Shown piece after piece: positions 58,580-64,000 of a stretch of 64,000 bases of DNA. Source of the stretch: Roseomonas populi (GTDB lineage: Bacteria; Pseudomonadota; Alphaproteobacteria; Acetobacterales; Acetobacteraceae); NCBI RefSeq assembly GCF_024594815.1, contig NZ_JANJOU010000003.1, positions 62,001 to 126,000 on the forward strand, read 5' to 3'. The notes beneath the pieces are model-generated. The model made no database searches. It worked only from the letters and a program-made list of their open reading frames with translations, and had not been told where the DNA came from. Position 1 is the stretch's first letter, and the number at the start of each line of letters is the position of its first letter. Position numbers and translations under genes: made by a program.

Positions 58580-59395
58580 ATGAATGGAACGCACATGCCC
58601 ATCCCCCGACGCACCGCGCTCGCCGCGGGTCTTGCCATGACGGCGGGCACGGCAGCGGCCCAGGGACCCTCGCCGGAGGCCGCCGCGGTCCTTGCCCCGG
58701 GCGGGGTGCTGCGGGTGGCGATCAACTTCGGCAACCCCGTCCTCGCCCAGCCCGATCCCGCCACGGGGGAGCCGCGCGGCGTCTCCGCCGCCCTGGCGCG
58801 GGAGCTGGCGCGGCGCCTGGGCGCCACGATCCGCTTCTCCACCTACGACGCGGCGGGAAAGGTCACCGATGCCGGCAAGCGCGGGGAATGGGACCTGTGC
58901 TTCCTGGCCATCGACCCCGTGCGCGCGCAGGGCATCGCCTTCACCGCGCCCTATGTGGTCATCGAAGGCACCTACATGGTGCCGGAGGGATCGCCCCTGC
59001 GCGCGATCGAGGATGTGGACCGCCCGGGCATCCGCGTGGCCGTCGGCCGGGGCAGCGCCTACGACCTCTACCTGACGCGCGCGCTGAAGTCGGCGGAGCT
59101 GGTGCGGGCGCCGAGCTCGCCGGAGGCCATCGACCTCTTCCTGCAGCAAAAGCTCGATGCGGCGGCCGGCGTCACCCAGCCGCTGGTCGCCTATGCCGCC
59201 GTGAATCCGGGGATGCGCGTGATCCCCGGCCGCTTCATGGTGATCGAGCAGGCCGTGGGCATCCCCCAGGGGCGCGAGGCGGCGCTGCCCTATCTCCGCG
59301 CCTTCGTGGAGGAGATGAAGGCGAGCGGCTTCGTCGCGCGCGCGCTGGCCGAGAGCGGGCAGAAGGACGCGGCGGTGGCCCCGCCCGCCAGCTGA
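58580..59395 (+). CDS. Periplasmic substrate-binding protein (SBP_bac_3, amino-acid type)
   Basis: 271 aa, beginning 6 bp after the Bug gene. N-terminal signal IPRRTALAAGLAMTAGTAAA, then the type 3 SBP fold: GVLRVAINFGNPVLAQ (about 41-56), ELARRLGATIRFSTYDAAGK, WDLCFLAIDPVRAQGIAFTA (about 105-124) and VAVGRGSAYDLYL. It likely binds an amino acid or similar compound. No transport partners are adjacent. Two start ATGs (58580, 58595) are possible. The stop codon lies in a 15-bp tandem duplication. Confidence 0.93.
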   Translation: MNGTHMPIPRRTALAAGLAMTAGTAAAQGPSPEAAAVLAPGGVLRVAINFGNPVLAQPDPATGEPRGVSAALARELARRLGATIRFSTYDAAGKVTDAGKRGEWDLCFLAIDPVRAQGIAFTAPYVVIEGTYMVPEGSPLRAIEDVDRPGIRVAVGRGSAYDLYLTRALKSAELVRAPSSPEAIDLFLQQKLDAAAGVTQPLVAYAAVNPGMRVIPGRFMVIEQAVGIPQGREAALPYLRAFVEEMKASGFVARALAESGQKDAAVAPPAS

Positions 59396-59416
59396 TCGCC
59401 CGCCACCTGATCGCGG
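59387..59416 (+). repeat. 15-bp tandem duplication across a stop codon
   Basis: GCCAGCTGATCGCCC (59387-59401) and GCCACCTGATCGCGG (59402-59416), 12 of 15 identical. The gene's TGA (59393-59395) and its duplicate 15 bp later are in the same frame, so a second stop backs up the first. Confidence 0.65.
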
Positions 59417-59445
59417 TACGGCAGAAGCTGCGCTAGGGTCGCGCC

Positions 59446-60342
59446 ATGCGCAGCCTCCGCTTCGTCACCGTCGATGTCTTCACCACCCAGCGCTTCGGCG
59501 GCAATCCGCTCGCCGTCTTCCCCGACGCGCGCGGCCTCTCGGACGCCGAGATGCAGGCCCTCGCCGCCGAGTTCAACCTCAGCGAGACCACCTTCGTCCT
59601 GCCGCCGGAGGACCCCGCCAACACCGCCCGCGTCCGCATCTTCACCCGCAAGTACGAGATGCCCTTCGCCGGCCACCCGAATGTCGGCACGGGCTGGGTG
59701 CTGGCGCAGGATTCCGCCGCGCGCCGCCTGGTGTTCGAGGAGATCGCGGGCCCGGTGGAGATCGCGGTGGAACGCGCGATGGGCGGGGCGGAGGACGGGG
59801 CGGTGACGAACGTCACCATCGCCGCCCCGCAGCCGCTCTCCCTGGGGGAGCGATTCGATCCCGCTGCCATCGCCGCCTGCGCCGGGCTCGCGGCGGCCGA
59901 GGTGCTGACGGGCGCCCATCCGCCGGTCCATGCCGGCACCGGCAACCCCTTCATCCTGGCGGAGGTGACGCCGGACGCCCTCTCACGCGCCCAGCCGGAT
60001 TTCGGCGCCTTCCGCGCCCTCGCCGCGGCGAATCCCGAGCTGCAGGGCCGGGTCGGGCTCTACCTCTACGCCCATGACGGGGCCGGACGCGCCCGGGCGC
60101 GCATGTTCGCGCCCCTCGGCGGCACGGTGGAGGACCCGGCCACCGGGAGCGCCGCCACGCCGCTCGCCGCCCTGCTGCTCTCGCTCTCCGGCGCCGCCGA
60201 ATCCCGCCTGGACATCACCCAGGGCGTGGAGATGGGCCGCCCGAGCCTGCTGCGAACCACCGCCCGGCGCGCGGCGGACGGCATCCGGGCCACGGTGGGC
60301 GGCACCTGCGTGCCGGTGCTGCGCGGAGAGGCGATCCTGTAG
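59446..60342 (+). CDS. PhzF family isomerase/epimerase-like protein
   Basis: 298 aa, the usual length. DVFTTQRFGGNPLAVFPDA (about 10-28) at the start, FNLSETTFVL with the conserved Glu, PFAGHPNVGTGWVL and the C-terminal EDPATGSAATPLAAL motif are all typical. PhzF proper isomerises a phenazine precursor; stand-alone homologues such as YddE act on unknown substrates. No phenazine genes are nearby, so only the family is assigned. Confidence 0.95.
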   Translation: MRSLRFVTVDVFTTQRFGGNPLAVFPDARGLSDAEMQALAAEFNLSETTFVLPPEDPANTARVRIFTRKYEMPFAGHPNVGTGWVLAQDSAARRLVFEEIAGPVEIAVERAMGGAEDGAVTNVTIAAPQPLSLGERFDPAAIAACAGLAAAEVLTGAHPPVHAGTGNPFILAEVTPDALSRAQPDFGAFRALAAANPELQGRVGLYLYAHDGAGRARARMFAPLGGTVEDPATGSAATPLAALLLSLSGAAESRLDITQGVEMGRPSLLRTTARRAADGIRATVGGTCVPVLRGEAIL

Positions 60343-60361
60343 GGCCCGGGGCCCCGCGCCC

Positions 60362-60775
60362 TCAGCCCTCCCCGCCGGAGCGCGACGCCAGGAGCGCCTC
60401 GAGCGCGCGGAGCAGGCCGCGCTGTGTGACCGGCTTCTCCAGCCGCGTCCGGCACTGGTAGTTCGGCTCGTCCACCAGTCGCACGTCGCCGGTGGCGAAG
60501 AGATAGGGCACGCCGAGTTCATCCAGCCGGTCGGCGATGGGATAGGCCGTCTGGCCCTCGCCGAGATTCGCGTCCAGCACCGCCAAATCGAGGGCGCCGG
60601 CCTCCCTCTCAATCAGGTCCAGCGCCTCTTCCACGTCCGGCACCGGCCCGAGGACCAGCACGCCCGCCTGGCGCAGCCATCCGTCCATCTCATCCGCGAT
60701 GATGTACTCATCCTCGACGAGGAGGACGCGGCAGCCCGCGAGCGGGCCTGCGGCAAATGGCATCGAGGCGGTCAT
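60362..60775 (-). CDS. Single-domain response regulator
   Basis: 137 aa. Receiver fold with acidic residues in LLVEDEYIIADEM, phospho-acceptor Asp in LAVLDANLGEGQ and Lys in RLEKPVTQ. This sequence type (EDEYIIAD ... LDANL) is the receiver commonly paired with HWE kinases in alphaproteobacteria. A second ATG at 60763 is possible. The HWE kinase gene ends 121 bp upstream on the same strand, so the pair likely forms one system. No output domain. Confidence 0.92.
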   Translation of the reverse strand: MTASMPFAAGPLAGCRVLLVEDEYIIADEMDGWLRQAGVLVLGPVPDVEEALDLIEREAGALDLAVLDANLGEGQTAYPIADRLDELGVPYLFATGDVRLVDEPNYQCRTRLEKPVTQRGLLRALEALLASRSGGEG

Positions 60776-60831
60776 CCGGAACAGGTTGTGCGGTAGGCCG
60801 GCCGCCCTTTGCCTTAACCTGCATTGGGGCG

Positions 60832-60850
60832 AAGTCACACCGTGAGACTT
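60832..60850. promoter_or_regulatory. Near-perfect palindrome between kinase and regulator genes
   Basis: AAGTCACAC (60832-60840), central C, GTGAGACTT (60842-60850): 8 of 9 arm positions match. It lies 57-75 bp before the response-regulator ATG and could be an operator or a leader stem. Confidence 0.4.
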
Positions 60851-60896
60851 ATCGCATTAAGGTGATTGCGCCCGCCGCCCAGGCCTGGCCACACAC

Positions 60897-62768
60897 TCAG
60901 GCCAGAGGCAGCTCGATCCGGCAGCGCACCCCCTCCGCGTCCAGCGCGTACTCGGTCCTCGCGCGCAGGGCATAGGACAGGGCCTTCTCGATCAGCTCGC
61001 GGCCATATCCGCGCCGCCCCGTCTCCGGCGGCACCTCGTAGCCCGTCTCCACCCACTCCAGCGCAAGGGACCCGCGCCCCTTCCCGGTCCGGCCGACGGA
61101 CCAGTGGACGGAGAGCTGCCCCGCCTCACCCTTCAACGCCCCGTATTTCACCGCGTTCGTGGTCAGTTCGTGCAGGGCGAGGGCGAAGTTCTGCACCTGG
61201 CGGGAGGTAAGCCTCACGCGCGGGCCGGAGATGACGACCTTCGGCGGCCCGGCCTCCGCATAGGCCTCCAGCTCCGCGCGGACGAGGGCACCCACCTCCA
61301 CCGTGTCGCTGCCGGACTGGCTAAGCAGCCCCTGCGCCCGGCTGAGCGCCTGCAGGCGGCTCCGGAAGTGTTCCACGTCGCCGGCATGCCCCAGCGTCCT
61401 GCCCGCCACCGCGGAGACCACGCCCAGCAGGTTGCGGCCGCGGTGCTGCAGCTCCGCCACCAGCACCTCCAGCCGCGCGGCGCTCGCCTTCTCCTCCGTC
61501 ACGTCCTTGGCGATACCGGCCAGGCGCCGCACGCGGCCGGCATTGTCCAGCAGCGGAAAATCGGTGTTGCGGATCCAGCGGAGTTCGTTGTCCGAGGGGC
61601 GGATGATGCGAAACTCGAAGTTCGCGCGCGCTCCGTCCCGCACGCTCAGCAGTTGCTGCACCGCCAGCTCGCGGTCATCGGGATGGATCAGCTCGGTCCA
61701 GCGCTCCAGCGTGTTCCCGGCCAGCTGCTCCTCGCGGCTCCGGCCATAGATCGGCTCGAAGGCCGGGCTGAGATACTCGAAGGCCAGGGTCGGCGCGTCC
61801 CGCATCCAGATCAGGTCGGAGGAGGCCTCGCCGAACTGCCGGAAGCGCTCCTCGCTCTCGCGCAACCGCTCCTCGGCCGCGCGGCGCTCCGTCGCGTCCC
61901 GCCCGATCTTGAGGAAGCCCCGCAGCTCGCCGCCCCCGTCGTGCAGCGCGCGGACCGATCCCTCGATGAAGACACGGGACCCGTCCTTGCGGATGTGCCA
62001 GCGGACATTGGGGGCGACGCCATCCGCCCGCGCCATCTCGATCTCCCGCTCGGGCTGGCGGGCCGCCCGGTCCTCAGGGGTGAAAAGTATGCCGCCGTGC
62101 TGCCCCACCGCCTCCTCCGCCGTCCAGCCGAAGACGGCGGCGGCGCCCGGCAGCCAGTCCGTGATGCGGTCCTCCTCGTCTGTCACGAAGATGGCGTAGT
62201 CCAGCGCGGTCTCGACCGTCAGGCGGAAGCGTTCCTCGGCGGCGCGCAGCTGGCGCATCTTCAGCAGCCGGTCGATCACCGGCCCGAGGATCATGGTGTA
62301 GGTACGGAGGAACTCCGTATCCTCCTGCCCGAAGTCGCGGGGCTTTGTGTCATCCACCTGAAGCAGGCCGAAGGTGCCGCCACCCGGTAGCAGGATGGGC
62401 GCGTTGACGAGGGCGACCACCCCGGCCTTCCTCATGAAGTCCGGGACGTCGAAGCGCTTCTCCTTGCTGATGTCCTGCGTAATCACGGGCCCGCGGGAAC
62501 CGATGGAGTAGCTCTCGGAGGAGCGCTCGCTCATGGTCAGGCTCAGATTGCCCACGATGCCCGGGTCCCAGCCGATGCCGGCACGGACGAGAAGGAGCTG
62601 CCCGCCCTCCTGGATTTCCAGGACCTTGGCCCGCTTCGTCCCCAGGGCCTCGCTCACGAGGCGGCAGGCCTCCTGCAGGACCTCGTCCAGGTTTTCGGAG
62701 CGCAGGGCAAACTCGCCGAAATCGGCCAGCAGCCGCTGCCGCCTCATCGTCGCGTCCTGGTCAGCCAT
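60897..62768 (-). CDS. HWE-family sensor histidine kinase with GAF and PAS domains
   Basis: 623 aa from the ATG at 62766-62768 (GGAG five bases upstream). Order: GAF (about 15-170: VNAPILLPGGGTFGLLQVDD), PAS 1 (about 180-295: YAIFVTDEEDRITDWLPGAA), PAS 2 with PAC (about 305-425), then the HWE kinase core: ELQHRGRNLLGVVSAVAGRT with phospho-acceptor His (about 438), LALHELTTNAVKYGAL and C-terminal GRRGYGRELIEKAL. No membrane helix, so a cytosolic sensor. HWE kinases often act in light or general stress pathways. The longer frame to 62903 has unlike composition. Confidence 0.94.
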   Translation of the reverse strand: MADQDATMRRQRLLADFGEFALRSENLDEVLQEACRLVSEALGTKRAKVLEIQEGGQLLLVRAGIGWDPGIVGNLSLTMSERSSESYSIGSRGPVITQDISKEKRFDVPDFMRKAGVVALVNAPILLPGGGTFGLLQVDDTKPRDFGQEDTEFLRTYTMILGPVIDRLLKMRQLRAAEERFRLTVETALDYAIFVTDEEDRITDWLPGAAAVFGWTAEEAVGQHGGILFTPEDRAARQPEREIEMARADGVAPNVRWHIRKDGSRVFIEGSVRALHDGGGELRGFLKIGRDATERRAAEERLRESEERFRQFGEASSDLIWMRDAPTLAFEYLSPAFEPIYGRSREEQLAGNTLERWTELIHPDDRELAVQQLLSVRDGARANFEFRIIRPSDNELRWIRNTDFPLLDNAGRVRRLAGIAKDVTEEKASAARLEVLVAELQHRGRNLLGVVSAVAGRTLGHAGDVEHFRSRLQALSRAQGLLSQSGSDTVEVGALVRAELEAYAEAGPPKVVISGPRVRLTSRQVQNFALALHELTTNAVKYGALKGEAGQLSVHWSVGRTGKGRGSLALEWVETGYEVPPETGRRGYGRELIEKALSYALRARTEYALDAEGVRCRIELPLA

Positions 62769-62920
62769 CGAGGCTCCGCTCCCTGGCGCCATCCAACGCG
62801 GAGCGCCGGCCCCTCCGCCCGGGCCAGGTCCTGTCCGGCATGTCGCAGGGGTGAACGCCCCCGGGGCCATTCCGATGCCCACTGCCCGGCGCGGAGCGGG
62901 CAATCCGGCCAGGCCGGCCC

Positions 62921-63778
62921 CTAGACGCCCGCCATCGCCCGTACCGCCGACGGGTCCAGACCTTCCGCGCGCAGCTCGCGCAGGCTCCTCGCCCCGTCCC
63001 GCTTTGCCAGGCGGCGCCCGTCCGGCCCCAGCAGCAGCGGGTGGTGGCGATAGGCGGGCTCCGGCCAGTTCATCAGCGCTTGGAGCAGCCGGTGCAGGTC
63101 GGTGGCGGCGCGCAGGTCCTCCCCCCTCGTCACCAGCGTCACCCCCTGCAGCGCGTCGTCATGGGTCACGCAGAGATGGTAGGAGGCGGGAGTGTCCTTG
63201 CGCGCCAGCACGGCATCCCCGAAGCGCGCGGGGTCGCAGCGCAGGCGCCCCTCCCCCACCTCCTCATAGGTGAGCGGCCCGTCCACGGCCGCCAGCGCCG
63301 CCCTCATGTCCAGCCGCAGGGCGTAAGGCTGCCCCGCCGCGATCCGCGCCGCCCGCTCCGCCGGGAGGAGCCGCCGGCAGGTGCCGGGGTAGAGCAGCCC
63401 TTCCGGTCCATGGGCCGGCCCGTGCGGCGCCGCCCCGATCGCCGCCACCTCCCGCGCGATCTCCGCCCGCGTGCAGAAGCAGGGATAAAGCAGCCCCCGC
63501 GAGGCGAGGGAATCCAGCGCCGCGCCGTATTCCCGGAAGTGGGCGGACTGCACGCGTACCGGCCCGTCCCAGTCCAGCCCCAGCCAGGCCAGGTCCTCCG
63601 CGATGGCGCCCGTGAACTCCGGCCGGCAGCGCGTGCGGTCGATGTCCTCGATCCGCAGGAGGAAGCGCCCGCCCGCCTCCCGCGCCGCGCGCCAGGCCAG
63701 CAGGGCCGAATGGGCATGGCCGAGATGGAGGTAGCCGGTCGGGCTGGGCGCGAAGCGCGTGGTCGGTCTTGCTGCCAT
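62921..63778 (-). CDS. gluQ: Glutamyl-Q tRNA(Asp) synthetase
   Basis: 285 aa, the truncated GluRS paralogue lacking the anticodon-binding domain. HIGH-type motif YLHLGHAHSALLAW (about 15-28), zinc-site Cys in YPCFCTRAEI and PGTCRRLL, and KMSKS-equivalent RLAKRDGARSL (about 260-270). It attaches glutamate to queuosine in tRNA-Asp. The start ATG 63776-63778 fits the family (MAARPTTRFAPSPTG). It diverges from a carboxylesterase gene with 44 bp between starts. Confidence 0.96.
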   Translation of the reverse strand: MAARPTTRFAPSPTGYLHLGHAHSALLAWRAAREAGGRFLLRIEDIDRTRCRPEFTGAIAEDLAWLGLDWDGPVRVQSAHFREYGAALDSLASRGLLYPCFCTRAEIAREVAAIGAAPHGPAHGPEGLLYPGTCRRLLPAERAARIAAGQPYALRLDMRAALAAVDGPLTYEEVGEGRLRCDPARFGDAVLARKDTPASYHLCVTHDDALQGVTLVTRGEDLRAATDLHRLLQALMNWPEPAYRHHPLLLGPDGRRLAKRDGARSLRELRAEGLDPSAVRAMAGV

Positions 63779-63822
63779 CGCGCCCAACGGGTTAGCGGGG
63801 GTAAGCACCGAAGGGAAGCAGG

Positions 63823-64000
63823 ATGGCCGAGCTGGATGGACCGCGCTGGGGGCCGGCGAGCAAGGGGAAGCCGAGGCAGGTCGTGTTCCTGCTGCACGGC
63901 GTGGGCGCCGACGGCAACGACCTGATCGACCTTGCGCCGCAATGGGGCCGCGCCGTGCCGGACGCCCTGTTCGTCGCGCCCCACGCGCCCTTTCCTTATG
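63823..64000 (+). CDS. Alpha/beta hydrolase, carboxylesterase/phospholipase family (5' part only)
   Basis: 59 codons visible, running off the right edge. MAELDGPRWGPASKGKPRQV, then VFLLHGVGADGNDLIDLAPQ and APHAPFPY match the start of the phospholipase/carboxylesterase family (YpfH-type): the LHGxGADGxD oxyanion-hole motif is clear. The catalytic Ser, Asp and His lie outside the window. AGGGA lies about 7 bases before the ATG. Confidence 0.88.
   Translation, partial: MAELDGPRWGPASKGKPRQVVFLLHGVGADGNDLIDLAPQWGRAVPDALFVAPHAPFPY

Noticed and set aside
59446-60342. Phenazine biosynthesis from the PhzF homologue
   Set aside because: No other phenazine gene is present and stand-alone PhzF-like proteins are widespread with other roles.

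Overview
The window is a very GC-rich (roughly 70% or more), densely coded stretch of bacterial chromosome. Several signs point to an alphaproteobacterium, most likely a Roseomonas-like member of the Acetobacteraceae: the argD-argF-hslO gene order, a SAM-II type riboswitch in front of metZ, Bug/TctC-type binding proteins, a HWE-family histidine kinase and a GGAAC-N16-CGTT (EcfG-type) promoter. The taxonomic call is inference from content, not from a marker gene. I see no phage, insertion sequence, CRISPR array or plasmid function. The single RNA gene is a tRNA-Gly(CCC) at 26283-26357.

Layout. 1-7.4 kb: the N-terminal half of a DUF2126/transglutaminase-like protein (cut by the window edge), a TetR - membrane protein - carotenoid oxygenase operon, a YghU-type glutathione transferase and an IlvD/EDD-family dehydratase. 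7.5-10.3 kb: a tightly overlapping molybdate operon (modA, modB, modC, a Mop-type molbindin). 10.5-19.1 kb: a complete chemosensory operon (soluble receptor with two hairpin tips, triple-domain CheW, CheB, CheR, CheA, a small STAS-like protein, CheY, CheC) with no flagellar genes beside it. 19.1-24.6 kb: a BTAD/SARP-like regulator with TPRs, an unknown 300-aa protein, then a minus-strand cassette: 53-aa tandem-repeat peptide, DUF6065 protein, EamA transporter, 56-aa protein. 24.8-27.3 kb: two lipoproteins, the tRNA and radC.

27.5-33 kb: SAM-II riboswitch and metZ, lysE-type exporter, apaG and folE, then a convergent dapA-like operon. 32.7-39.2 kb: lipoproteins, hslO, argF, argD, and two adjacent envelope proteins that share an NPPGT-type repeat. 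39.3-45.6 kb: recX, an unknown membrane protein, azlCD, cysK, three overlapping micro-ORFs, a small membrane protein and a Bax1/YbhL-type protein. 45.8-51 kb: the ybbP-ybbA pair divergent from tesA, then thpR and a CobB-type sirtuin. 51-57.5 kb: a LuxR-type regulator, a UDG-family protein, a secreted unknown, a DUF6894 protein, nnrD, a histidine phosphatase, a zincin, phhB and a cupin. 57.6-64 kb: two periplasmic binding proteins, a PhzF homologue, a HWE kinase with a single-domain response regulator, gluQ and the start of a carboxylesterase.

Most of the window is core metabolism and envelope maintenance. The parts most worth a second look are the repeat-peptide/DUF6065/exporter cassette, the double-tip receptor, the NPPGT-repeat proteins, and four gene ends where the stop codon lies inside a short tandem duplication.
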